Assembly: GCF_024323335.1 (NCBI RefSeq)
Contig: NC_066581.1
Span: 343,792,399 to 343,856,398, forward strand
Direction: 5' to 3'
Length of the DNA stretch: 64,000 bases
Source: Lathyrus oleraceus
Taxonomy: Eukaryota > Streptophyta > Magnoliopsida > Fabales > Fabaceae
Positions 24,301-36,100 of the stretch are shown here, piece after piece. The notes under the pieces were generated by a model, which worked only from the letters and a program-made list of their open reading frames with translations, searched no databases and was not told the origin of the DNA. Position 1 is the stretch's first letter. The number at the start of each line of letters is the position of its first letter. The translations under genes were made by a program, and so were the position numbers.

Positions 24301-27300
24301 AAAGTATAAGGGGTGCAAAACAGCAACAGTATTCATCATTATCATCAAGCAAACAGCAGGAAAAAACTCAGTATGCTTCATGTCATAAACACCAAAACAA
24401 CACAATCATGAACATTTCTAGGCAGGGTTCTCTAAGCTGCAGCAAGCATATTCATCATCAACAATGTTCATCAAAAACAACAGCAAACAAACAGCATACA
24501 ATATATTTCGCATGGATTCTCTAAGCATGCACACAAGGCTTCAAACAGTGGGGCATAATCAGCATGGCAGCTTCATGGTATCTCCAACATCAAAATAGAA
24601 TTCGACCACCACACAACCAACATGGTGTTGGTGCAGGCAACAATGTTTAGCAGCAAAACACACATAAACATAAGAATTCTCTGGACAGAACATCAGGTTT
24701 AAACAGCAGCATTGGCATTCAGCATTCAAACCTATGTAACTTCATGCAATTGATCAAAATGAAGTCCAACAAACAAACTCAAAACAGCAGGGCAATGCAT
24801 CAAGTTCATCATTCAAACAGCACCAGCTCCAAACAGCATACAGTGAAACAAATGATACTCAGGCAATCACCATTCAAACAAACAAAACACAAGAAACTTA
24901 AATTTCTGGAAATGAACTTAGGATTCTAAAACCTAACAGCATTCATCTTCATTATTCAAGCATCAATCACCAAATCATGAACAACAGCATACATCATATT
25001 CATGAGATTTCCTTGGCAACTTAAGGCAGCAAAACAGCAGGGATACACATCATCTTCAGCACAGCAGTAACAAATGATCATGCAAATACCAATAACACAG
25101 CAGGGCATAGCATAGCATTGGCTCTCACACAACTAAAACAATAGTAAGCCACTAAATTCATGTAGGCTTCTGGAAGACTAGGGTTTAAACAGCAGCCTGC
25201 ATAAACTCATCTCATGCTTAATCAACATCAAAGAAAACAAAAATCACTTAGCAGGGTAAGCAGCATCAATTTCATGTTTATGATTCATCAACATCCAACA
25301 AGTTTCAAGCACAAACACACAATGTCATGGCATAGAGACCATCAAGCAACATCAACCATCCACCAAACAAGCATTAACAGTGAGAAACTCTGGACAGGAT
25401 TAGGGTTTTAAGGTAACAGCATGATCATCATTTTCATGTAAGCAGGAAAATCAAAATGCTCAGAACTCAAAATTAATTGCACCAATAGCATCATTAAACA
25501 TCAGACAGCACAAATATGGTGTCCAAATTCATTAAGTCAACCCCAGCAAAACAAATCGGGCAAAAGTTCATGAACACAAAAAGAATGAAATCCAATTTTC
25601 TCTCAACAGAATCAAACATTTAGCATGACATAAGTTGCAATAGACTCATCATGGCAAGGATTAGGCATGGCATAGCATGGTTTGATGAAAAGGGAGGGTC
25701 GGGCACTTACTTGTTTTGGAAGAAAAACGAGCTGCAGTGTTGGTTTGGTGGCTGCAAGCTCAAATAGAAGTCCACTATGCTTTGGAATGAAGAAAACTTG
25801 AAGAAACTTCAGCTCAAACTTGCTTGACCATTCCAAATCTCGATTTCACCATGGTAAGAGCTTGAAGAAAAACAGAACGAATCCCTCACTTCCAGTTGGT
25901 ATTTTCCACTTGGAATGAGCTTGCAATGATGATGGATGATGAAGGAAACAAAGGGAAAACTCGAAGGTTTTGGAAATTTGGCAGAAAAATCTCAAATGCA
26001 CAAAATGCAAGAGTGAGAGAAAACTCTTTTTTCTGTGATGGCTGCTCTAAACTAGGGTTTGTTTGGACAGAAAAACCTTTATATATCACCTGTTTAACAT
26101 CACTTAATTAAATGGTAAGCTGGTTTTGTGTGTAATGATGCATTTTGCAAATTGCTAAGTGTGAGCAAATGGAAGTGGAGGTGTGTTTTTGCTGCGAATG
26201 GGCCTTGGTACAGACAGCAAATGGCCAAACAAAATGCTGTTTGTGGTCTGCACCTCAATTGTTAACATGTACTTGCTTATTGAAACCAAATGTACAAATT
26301 GCCAAGTTGGTGCATAAGTGGAAATGGAGGTATGTTTGCTGCTTGAGTGGGCTGTGAAATGTTGCAGAAAGACCAACATAATTGCTGCTTTTGGTCTGCT
26401 TTTGAATGCTGTCCTTGCTTGTACTCTTATAAAGCCAAATGCACAATTTTGCCAACTTTGCATTTTGATCCAAAATGTAGTAGAATGATGGTGTAGACAT
26501 GATTTAAGGCTTGAGACAAGTCACAAATGTGGTTTAACACATTTCCCAATTGGCAAAATGATGAAAAAGTCCATAAATCAAAAAGTCAACTGTGAGTCAA
26601 ACTTTGATTTTTAAAGGAAAAGGTCCAAAAATGCCATTTTGAATGGTAAGGTTTTAGGTCATGAAATTTATATTTTTGGAAAGAGGATGAAAAATGTGGT
26701 TTGTAGGAAAAAACCCCACCAAATTTGGCCTTATGGTTTGAGAGATATGGCTTGTTGAAGTTCAAAAATTGGTGAAAATGATTTGATCATATCTTGACAA
26801 CCTCACATGGGATTTGAGAGTTCTTGGACTTTTTGAAAATGGGAGAACAAGATCTTCAACTTTCATGTTGGGCAAAAATTCATTTGAAGCTTGTATCATG
26901 ATGTAAGTTTAAGATCAAGAAGTTTCCATTTTTGGCAGTTGAAATTACAGGTCCACTTTCTATTTCTGGAAAATTTCTGATTTGACTTGATTTTCTTCCA
27001 TGATGAGGTTGAACATGATAGATGAGGCTTATACAAGCATGAATGAACTCCTTCAGATCAATTCTATCCATCAAATTCTTGATTAAATCAACAGTTGACC
27101 AAGGTTGACTTTTCTAGGGTTTTGGACTGATTGAACTTCTTCTGATGAATTCCAAACCCTGATTCCTTGAGAACTTGACTTCAAATGATGTCTCAAGATG
27201 TATGAACTTGTGATTACTGATCATGGTGCCCAAATTCTGCAAGAATGGCCACCATCCATTGCTTTGACTGATCAATGACTGACTTTGACCTAATTGCTGA

Positions 27301-27537
27301 TGATTGCTTCAACTGCAAGCAACAAGGTTAGACTGACAATATTTTTGTACTTTTTGAATGATAAACATATGAAAGGCAAAGATATATAAATGCAAAGTAT
27401 GCTTGGTGATCAAGAAACAAACCTACAAGGCAATCTACCCACTAGGAGGGAAGCAAAGGCATGCAATGATCCTTGAGGCCATGATATGATATGATATGGG
27501 CCATGAGGGATCTTAGGGCCAAAATTGGGGTCTTACA

Positions 27538-27550
27538 GATGCCCCTATTT
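27538..27550 (-). promoter_or_regulatory. Ogre polypurine tract
   Basis: Minus strand AAATAGGGGCATC, directly adjoining the LTR start TGTAAGACCCC. A purine-rich block ending next to the 3' LTR is the expected plus-strand primer. Confidence 0.75.
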
Positions 27551-28328
27551 AAGGTCATTCTAGCCGGAGAAGTGAAGTTTAGAAATCTTCATCTCGACGC
27601 GGTAGAATGGACTTAAATAACAGTAATGAGACAAATTTTGGTCCCTAAGAGACCTCATGATGCAGATGTATGCGTGCAAAAGACACAAATTCTGTGGGGA
27701 ATATGATTCACACAGAAGAAAAAAACGATCCATCGGAGTAGTACACTCACCAGGGACAAAGACTCTAACAAGACTCTATGGGGATAATAAAAGAAAAAGA
27801 AATGTGTGGACAAATACGACTCTAAACTGGGGAAAAAACAAAACTGACATAACGTGATTAAAACACGACTCTGATTAGGAAATAACAGAAAACAGACAGG
27901 AGAACTCACTGAGGAGTGAAGGACTCACACTGGGGAAAAGAATTCCAAAGGAAAATAAATCCATTGGAGAAACACAAGCTGACTCCTGAAGATAAACAAA
28001 AGAAAACTCCACTGGGGAAGCAACAAGGAAAATGAGATGTTGCCAGGCATACGGGTAACAAACTCAGGAAAATCTGACTCCACAGGGGGACCGAGGTCAT
28101 AATAGGGAGCAGAAAGGAGGGAACACCAAGGATACCGGTTACTGGGTATATAATAGGTGACCGACCAAAGCGTGAATTGGATTTCACTTCCAAAACACTC
28201 ATCATCCTGAAGGGAGCTAGAAAAGCAAACTTGTTTATAGGATGGACATTCAATTCCACCAGGAAAATGAATCTTACTCTGAGGGGAAAAACAATCAAAA
28301 GATTGACTCAAGAGCGTACGAGATATAA

Positions 28329-29205
28329 TATCCATTACCGTCAGAACGTGGATAGAATACTCAGATGAGATATATTATTCATTACCGGCAGACCGTGAAT
28401 AATATACTCGAAAGGAAAATTATCCTGAACCGGTTACTGGGTTGTTTATAGGATAATATCCGAAGACGTGAATTGGTTTTCACTTCCAAAACACTCATCA
28501 TCCGAAAGGAGGGCTTGAAAAAGCAAAACAACTTACAGGATGGACATTCGAATCCACAACGGGAAAACGAACCTTACTCAACTGGGGACACAAACCCAAA
28601 GAGTGCATGAGACATAATATCCATTACCGGCAGACCGTGGATAAGATACTCGCATGAGATATATTATCTATTACCGTCAGAACGTAGATAATAAACTCGC
28701 ATGGTAAGAAACACCAGAGATACCGGTTACTGGGTATATAATAGGTGATCTACCGAAAACGTGAATTGGTTTTCACTTCCAAAACACTCATCATCCAAAA
28801 CACGAATTGGTTAAAGGATGGCTATTCGATTCTACAAAGAATACGAATCTTGCTCAGTTGGGGAAAATCAACAAAGGATTCCAACTAAAGAGCGCATGAG
28901 ATATATTATTCATTACCGGCAGACCGTGAATAATACACTCGAAAGGAAAAGACACCAGAGATACCGGTTACTGGGTATATAATAGGTGACTATCCAAAAC
29001 AGAGAGACGATCGATACCAAGCATACGGGTAAACGAAAGACAACTCAAAGGATAAATTGCAAGCATCCGGCAATTATCTAACAACAAAAGGAATATTCGA
29101 CTCCGCAAAGGGAAATAACGAATCTCACTCGACTGGGGAAAACACAAAAGGCTTCGACTGAAGAGTGCATGAGATATACTATTCATTACCGGCAGACCGT
29201 GAATA
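28329..29205 (-). ncRNA. Six covarying stem-loops in the Ogre 3' region
   Basis: Plus-strand positions: 28329-28354, 28374-28403, 28618-28643, 28663-28692, 28905-28934, 29180-29205. Each has outer helix, bulge TTAC, inner helix, loop CAGA. Outer helix variants are TATCCA/TGGATA, TTATTCA/TGAATAA (sixth copy TATTCA/TGAATA) and TTATCTA/TAGATAA. Inner helix variants are CGG/CCG and CGT/ACG. Pairing partners change together while loop and bulge stay fixed, which is the signature of a conserved structure. In the transcript (minus strand) the loop would read UCUG. It is a cis element, not an independent RNA gene; its role is unknown. Confidence 0.7.
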
Positions 29206-29516
29206 ATATACTCGCATGGAAGATTATCCACAACCGGTTACTGGGTTAACAAAGGATAAATCAACCGAAAAGAAAGGCATCGGGATACCAAATTAGGTAT
29301 ATAATGATAACCAATCAAAAGGGAGCAACAGACATTACCGACAAAAGGGTAAATGAAAGGCGAACTGCTGAGGATAAATTGCAAGCATCCGGCAATTATC
29401 GACAGAAAACTAGCTGGGGATGCACTGGTGAACAACCAATGATCCGGGGAACAAATCACTAGCATACGGTGAAAAGACCCACTGGGGATAAAATTGCTAG
29501 CATACGGCAATTATCC
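29051..29516 (-). other. Second hairpin family in the Ogre 3' region
   Basis: Three copies, 29051-29078, 29373-29400 and 29486-29516: arms GATAAATTGC and GCAATTATC (with one or two extra A) flank a loop AAGCATCCG or TAGCATACG. The arms are conserved, so covariation cannot be tested here. Confidence 0.6.
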
Positions 29517-32250
29517 ACAAAAGACTTGCTAAGGATATAAGTGCTGATCTGAGCAACTTATACAAGCAAAAGAAAATCATCATCAAATATTAGATGGAGA
29601 TAACCACAAAATTAGGGTTTACATCTACCGAATACGGGGTAGAAGACCAACAACTCCGCGTGGGATAGAACAAATCACAAATCCGCACGGGAAACCAAAA
29701 TAGGGTTCATAACAAACCACAAAATGCTGAAGAGCAAGAAAAATAGGGTTTACAACTACCGGGTAGTAGGTAGAAGACCAAAAACTCTGGCTGGAGAATA
29801 AAAGGTGTATAACCACAAATTCTGTCAAGAAGCCAAGAAACATAGGACTTATAGCTACCGGTTATGAGGGTAGAGGCCCAAAAAACATTCCGCTGGGGAA
29901 CAACCCACTGGGAAGTACAAGATATCTGACAAATAACCAATTCGGGAATGATCCGAAAAGACAGACTGAATAAAGACACGTCCTAATGAGGATATAACTC
30001 AAATAGGAAAATCCATCCCAATATATGTGTTGGGAGGAAACGGAAGAAACCGTCATCCACGAGGATAATCTCAGTGGGGAACTGCAGAAGGAAAGACAAA
30101 CTTTTTCTGCTTATGGGCTGACTCTATATGGAGAGATTTAAACACCCGACATCTGCTTGGGGAGATCTGTAAAGAGATCTATATCACCATAGTAGGAGAC
30201 ACGACAAACAAAAGATATATGACAAGAAATGCAACATGAATATCTGAATGTTTTATGAATATGCATGAATATGCGTGATTTATGTTTGATGAATGTTGAC
30301 AAAACAGACAATTCTAACACAAACAGGTTCAGGAACCAAACGTCCGGTATTATACTTCCAGGGGAAAAACCAGCTGGAGAGCCAATCTGCGGAGATCTAT
30401 ATGCTGAAAAGCAAAGATCTGCGAGTAATGCTGAAGAAGCAGAGAATCATAGATATCAGGAAACAACCCAATCAGGGTACAGAAAGTCACAACGGGCAAA
30501 AACAGCCACCAAGACAAATCTGTAGGGGAACAAGAGAAGTCCCAAAGTATATCTGCAAGGGGATCCCAGTGTCAACTGAGAAACAAAAAGTGCATTGCAC
30601 AAGCACGAACACAAACTGCTGTAGAAGCAAATCCACATAACTCCGCTGGGGGAAAACCCACTGAGGGAGAATGACTCATCCAAATAGAATCTAACTGCAT
30701 AAGAAACTCTACTGGGGAAAGCTGTCGGCTACTCTCTTGGGAACAAGCCACTGAGGGAGGACAGATCAAACAAGTAGATTCTGCAACGAATCACTCCACT
30801 CGGGGAGAATATACATAGCAAACTGATCACAACAAGTAGATTCTGCAATATAAGCCACTCTACTGGGGATCACAAACAGTCAGAAATCAATCCGTTCACT
30901 GGAGGCTAGAGCCATCATCCGACCATACCGGGGATTGAAAGGAATATTCAACGGGCGAAACTGCCACAACAAACACTCTGCAGACTAAGCTGAGGAAAAG
31001 ATGGTTGAAAAACACTGGGATGTCAACCCAAACAACCACCGAGTAGGAAAATAAATCCTGCTCTGCTGGAGAGAATAACTCTGATGGAGAGATAGCAAAA
31101 ATTCCACAGACGACTTCGCCGGGGAGAAGGTAAAGTACCGGGTATCAAACCACTGACTTACCTAGTCTTCAAAAAGAAAACGATCCGTGCTGAGGAAACA
31201 GACAAAACCTGCTGGCACACTGCAAGGGGGAAAAGTGGGAACAACTCCACTTGCAAACCTGGTGGGGATATCAATAACAGCTATACTCGCGACTCCGAGA
31301 GGAGTATCAATCAACAGTTATACTCATGACTGCGCTGAGGAGACAAATAAAGTCTGGGGATACAACCCACTGGAGAAAGTAACGGGGCACCAAGATGACA
31401 ACCCATCAACCGCCGAAACTTCAACAAGAAACACCCATGCTGGGAAAACTGCTGCTGGAGAAAACAAAGTCTTCAACAACAAATCACTTGTGCCTGTACT
31501 GGGGAACAGCCCCAACAACAACTTTGCTTGAGGAACAACCTCAACAAAGATCTGAAGAAAGAAGATACCACCAAAACCAGGAATATGAACAAATGTTTTA
31601 CCTGTTGGAAATCATGCCACCCTCGGGAGAGCACTGAGATATTCTTGAGTATCCTTTCAATCTTGTGAATGTTCATTTTGTTTAAAACAAAAATTTTGAA
31701 AAATTGATTTGTTTAAAACAATGACATTTTATCAATTTAAAACATGCAAAACATTTGTTGAATTGAAACGAATAAGAGTGCAAATAATTGGATAAAAAGC
31801 TCAAATTGATTTGATAGAATGGTAGTCCGCAAATGGCAAGACTCCATAGATCTGTACAAATTTGAAATCAGTGATATATATTGGAAGAGGGCTACATTGA
31901 ACATAATGATCCTTTCTCTACCAATTTGAATCTCGATGTATCCGAAGCTTCAGTTGACGACGAATCGAGAATCTTCTGACGAAATGACGACTGATGAGCC
32001 AGAAAGTCTTGCCAGGATGCAGTTACTTGCCAAATCCCTAATTTTTGCCTAGATTTCCCCAGAGTGAGGTACTCAATCTAGCGGGTATGCAAATATATCC
32101 TTTTTCAAGTCTCTAATTTTTGCCTGGATTACCCTTGCGGGTTCTCCACCGAGACGCTCATTTTTGCCTAAGCCGCCCTTTCGGGTTTTCAACTTAGCGA
32201 GCTATTCTGTTTTTTCATTCTTTTTTTCATTTGCATATACCCTTTTTTTT

Positions 32251-32605
32251 TTAGGCAAAGTATCTCTTAACTGCATCTGAATTCACAGGACGAGTGAAAT
32301 CCTCCCCATCCATTGTTGTAAGCATCAAAGCACCGCCTGAAAAGGCTCTCTTAACAACATATGGACCCTCGTAGTTTGGAGTCCACTTGCCCCTGGAATC
32401 GGGCGCGAAAGACAAAACTTTCTTGAGCACAAGGTCACCTTCTCGGAACACACGAGGCTTGACCTTATTGTCGAATGCTTTCTTCATTCTCTGCTGATAT
32501 AACTGACCATGACACATGGCAGTTAATCTCTTTTCTTCAATCAGATTCAACTGGTCATAACGACTCTGAATCCATTCAGCATCAGTCGACTAGGGACTTG
32601 AGGGT
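32251..32605 (-). pseudogene. Ogre integrase C-terminal fragment
   Basis: The minus strand encodes DAEWIQSRYDQLNLIEEKRL and onward MKKAFDNKVKPRVFREGDLV, GKWTPNYEGPYVVKRAFSGG, ending NSDAVKRYFA and stop at 32251. This is the C-terminal tail of a Ty3/gypsy (Tat/Ogre) integrase, with the GDLVLK and G.W...YEGPY.V blocks of the C-terminal domain. The zinc-binding and DDE catalytic core are absent. Upstream of about 32605 the sequence turns into a T-rich tract, so the fragment has no start of its own and is a deletion relic. Confidence 0.88.
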
Positions 32606-32757
32606 ATACTTTTTCTTTTTTCCCTTGGAAAAATTTTGAAAAAATTTTCCTGGTTTTTGATTTTTCCTTATTTTTTTTTACCCTCTCTCTTTTTTCCTTT
32701 TTTTTTTTTTTTTTTTTTTTTTTGTTTTTGTTGTTTTTTTTTTGTTTTGTAATCCCC
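32606..32757. repeat. Poly-T / pyrimidine low-complexity tract at the pol deletion junction
   Basis: Runs of T up to more than 20 long (around 32700-32723) with AAAATTTT and CTCTCTC pieces fill the gap where reverse transcriptase, RNase H and the integrase core should be. It marks the deletion scar or filler. Confidence 0.8.
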
Positions 32758-32934
32758 AGTTTGACTGGTTTGCTGATTCTCATGATACAGCTGAATGAGC
32801 TTCTTTGGGTGCTCAAGAAGGCGAGTGATCTCGTCAGGAATCCCCTTCAACATCATCTTCCTCTGCCTCAGATACAAGGACTTCAAGATTGGGAGATGGC
32901 GTTGGATCATTATGTTCAATGGGTTTAGAAATCC
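32758..32934 (-). pseudogene. Ogre pol exon stub upstream of reverse transcriptase
   Basis: After TGCAG, exon-like sequence from 32934 reads SKPIEHNDPTPSPNLEVLVS and EAEEDDVEG. After a one-base shift it continues IPDEITRLLEHPKKLIQLYH and ENQQTSQ. This resembles the linker that begins the second coding exon of Ogre pol, before the reverse transcriptase domain. It then runs into the T-rich tract; the catalytic domain is gone. Confidence 0.7.
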
Positions 32935-33198
32935 CTGCATAATGATTATGGATAATGAAAAGCTTTTGAATTTTTAAACAAGCAAATCATTTATGCAGAT
33001 GAAAAAGCTGTTTTTGTTTTTCAGGGTTTTTTTGTGATCACTGATTTCATGCAAAAGCAAAAAGTGAAAACAAAATGGAAAAACAAATGTTTGACAATGC
33101 ATTAATTGAATGAAAACATCATTGTATTAATTGCTTTGCCAACAATGTCATCACTTCTCCTTTTGGCATGGGAGAAGGGTTTTAAACAAAATGAACAA
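32935..33198 (-). other. Intron-like gap between Ogre Gag-Pro and pol
   Basis: Ogre elements are known to splice an intron between the protease and reverse-transcriptase regions. Here a GTAATT lies at the Gag-Pro stop codon (33199-33204) and an acceptor-like ATGCAG ends at 32935, giving about 264 nt. The reading frames do not join cleanly, so splicing may be non-productive in this copy. Confidence 0.5.
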
Positions 33199-36100
33199 TT
33201 ACTCTGATCTATGGATAACTGTAGGAACATCCACAGCGACCCAATTGTGGCAGACACCACCAGGAATAACAAAATTGTTCAAGTCTTCTGCATCTTCTTC
33301 TTCAATGATAGCAGCAGCTTCCTCTTCAGCAGGTTGATCAGTATGGATGAATCCTCCACTGGTGAACAGACCTTGCTCGTTGCATGCCCCAGAACCAAAG
33401 CCAATGCCAGCTCGGGATCGATTATCTTCAAGTTCAAGCACTTTCCCTAATCCAGCAACTGCACCACATTCAATGGCCAGCTTAGCATCTCGGTAGGAAG
33501 TGAATGAAGGAGACTTCTTCTCGATTGGTTTATCAATAGATAAAGCTTGGAACTGAGTTCCAACTTCATCCTCTGCATCAATGTACGAGAAAGAAGATAG
33601 ATTACTGACCAGGAGAGCCTTTTCTCCCCCTACTACAACCAATTTCTTGTTTTTCACAAACTTCAGCTTCTGGTGTAGGGTGGATGTCACGGCGCCAGCC
33701 TCGTGAATCCATGGTCTGCCTAAGAGACAGCTGTATGATGGGTGAATATCCATTACTTGAAAAGTGATCTGGAAATCACTTGGTCCTATCTTGATCGGGA
33801 GGTCAACTTCCCCAATCACGGTCTTGCGCGACCCATCAAAGGCTTTTACAACAACCCCACTCTGCCTCATAGGAGGACCTTGATATGACAATCGTGAGAG
33901 TGTGGATTTTGGCAATACATTCAAGGACGATCCAGTGTCCACCAACACATTGGACATTGCATCAGATTTGCAATTCATTGAAATATGTAAAGCCATGTTG
34001 TGGTCTCTTCCCTCCTCGGGGAGATCAGCGTCACAAAAGCTCAAAGTGTTGCAAGCGGTAATGTTTGCAACAATGCTATCGAATTGTTCCAAGGTGACGT
34101 CGTGATCGACATATGCCAGGTCCAAAACTTTCTGAAGAGATTCCCGATGGGGCTCTGAATTCAACAACAAAGAAAGAATAGAAATCTTGGAGGGCGTGTG
34201 TAGAAGCTGGTCTACAATATTGTACTCACTCTTTCTGATGAGCCTCAGCATCTCATCAGATTCTTCATCAACAATGCCACTTGGGCCACCTGAAGAAATG
34301 GGAGTTTTTGGTACGGATGAGGAAGGTTTGGCAACATCAAGTGCCGGATTCTGAATATTCACAGCACTCCCTACAGGGCGCTCAACAGTATCAGAAGGAA
34401 CAGCAGGAGCTTTGGCAGGTGCGGAAAACACTCGACCACTCCGGGTCAATCCACTGACATCAGCAACAGTGGTTACAGAAGTAGACGGCAGAGGTACTTC
34501 AACCCCATCCTGGACAGCAACAGGATTGTACCGGAATGGTACAGCTCGATCAGATGAATACGGCACAGGGCCAGCTGGCTTAATAACCAAAGAAGGTGAA
34601 GCCTTAGGCTTGTTGCTATTATAACGAATAACAACGGGCTCAGGCAATTTGAACACCGGGGAGATAACACTCACTTCGGGCTCAACTGTATCAACATTGC
34701 GATTCTGGAGAATCTCAATGGTCCCTTCATTCAACATCATCTGGAGTTCTCGGCGAACCTGATCACAACCCAAGCGGTTAACAGAACAGACGCGGCACTT
34801 ATCGTGGTTATGCTCCAAATAACTGTGCTGACACAGCATTTTATGTAAATCAACCAACGATTGCCGGATATGGCTGACATACTTCACCTTGTACTTCCCA
34901 AGGTCTTCCTGGATCATATTCACAGACTTCCCATGCGAAGGCAATGGGTTCCTGGTGACATTCGGGTTAGAGTCTTCAAAACTCAGAATTCCGCTTCTCA
35001 TAAGGTCTTGAACCTTATTCTTCAGCGGGAAGCAATTCTCAACGTTGTGGCCCGGAGCACCGGAATGGTAGACACAATGCTGGTCTGGTTTGTACCACCA
35101 TTGCGGATTGGCAGGAATAGCAGGAGGATCCCTGGGAGAAACCAACTTCCTCTCCAACAAGGAGGGATAAAGCTCGGCATATGACATCGGAATTGGGTCG
35201 AAGCTGACCTTCTTCCTATCATAGTTCACATTTGCTTGATTGGTTGTACTTCCACGAGGCTGGTAAGCCTGTTGCTGTGGACGAGATTGTTGTTGTTGGT
35301 ATTGCGGTTGTGGATATTGCTGCTGATGCTGATACTGTTGAGCATTATCCTTGAATACAGGTGCCACACTAGCCACCTGATGCTGATGTCTGGAATGACG
35401 TGCAGGCTTCCTCTGAACAGAGGGTCTTCGATGTTTGGGCTGAGACTGCACAGCATGCGCTTCACCTTCTTTCCTCTTAAACGCTCCATACCGCTTAGAG
35501 GAAGAACCATCATCTTTTGCTAACCGTCCTTCTCGGACACCTTCTTCAAGACGCATCCCCATGTTCACCATCTCGGTGAAATCAGAGGGAGCGCTGGCCA
35601 CCATTCTCTCATAATAAAATGACCCAAGAGTCTTCAGAAAGATCTTGGTCATCTCTTTCTCTTCTAATGGTGGAGTGATCTGAGCTGCCAGCTCACGCCA
35701 TCTCTGGGCGTACTCCTTGAACGATTCTTTGTCCTTTTGTGACATAGACCTGAGTTGATCTCTGTCAGGCGCCATGTCAACGTTGTATTTATATTGCTTG
35801 ACGAAAGCTTCGCCAAGATCATTGAAAGAGCGGATGTTGGCACTGTCCAGACTCATGTACCAACGAAGAGCAGCACCAGACAAACTGTCTTGGAAGTAGT
35901 GGATCAGGAGTTGATCGTTGTCGGTCTGCGTGGACATCTTCCTGGCATACATGACCAGGTGTGCTAAAGGACAAGTGTTCCCTTTATATTTTTCAAAGTC
36001 TGGGACTTTGAATTTAACTGGTATCTTCACACCGGGAACTAGACAAAGTTCGGCTGCTGACTTGCCGAAGAGATCTTTGCCTCTAAGAGTTCTCAATTCC

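Larger units (their letters stand above)
19708..27537 (-). repeat. Ogre LTR, left copy (3' LTR in element orientation)
   Basis: 7,830 bp, identical in length to 39281-47110 with no indel. I noticed three substitutions between the copies: 20067 A versus 39640 T, 20338 A versus 39911 C, 24356 G versus 43929 A. Parts of the LTR are themselves repetitive (20725-20933 and 21003-21305), and 23560-25450 is rich in AACAGCA. The open frames in it are short, partly CAGCA-driven, and resemble no protein family. Confidence 0.95.
28100..29520. repeat. Tandem repeats (240-300 bp) in the Ogre 3' region
   Basis: The landmark ACCGGTTACTGGGT recurs near 28134, 28434, 28721, 28962 and 29234, giving spacings of 300, 287, 241 and 272. 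Between landmarks lie AACGTGAATTGGTTTTCACTTCC-type blocks (split here by variants) and the structured hairpins listed separately. Units are diverged and of uneven length. Confidence 0.85.
27551..32250 (-). other. Ogre 3' non-coding region between integrase and 3' LTR
   Basis: About 4.7 kb with no recognisable protein. On the plus strand it is purine-rich and repeatedly carries ACTGGGGAA-like words (for example near 27830, 27932, 28012, 28581, 29140, 29482, 29893, 30712, 30860, 31497). A tandem region spans 28100-29520. Hypervariable, repeat-bearing 3' regions are a known property of Ogre and related Tat elements and have seeded satellites in Fabeae. Open frames on both strands here look like chance frames. 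Confidence 0.8.

Noticed and set aside
23811..25411. Several 60-80 codon frames in the Ogre LTR
   Set aside because: They are driven by CAGCA/CATCA low-complexity DNA, recur only because the LTR is duplicated, and match no family I know.
27655..31676. Many medium-length frames on both strands of the Ogre 3' region
   Set aside because: Overlapping frames in both directions with no domain resemblance; the region is repeat-built and non-coding in the family.
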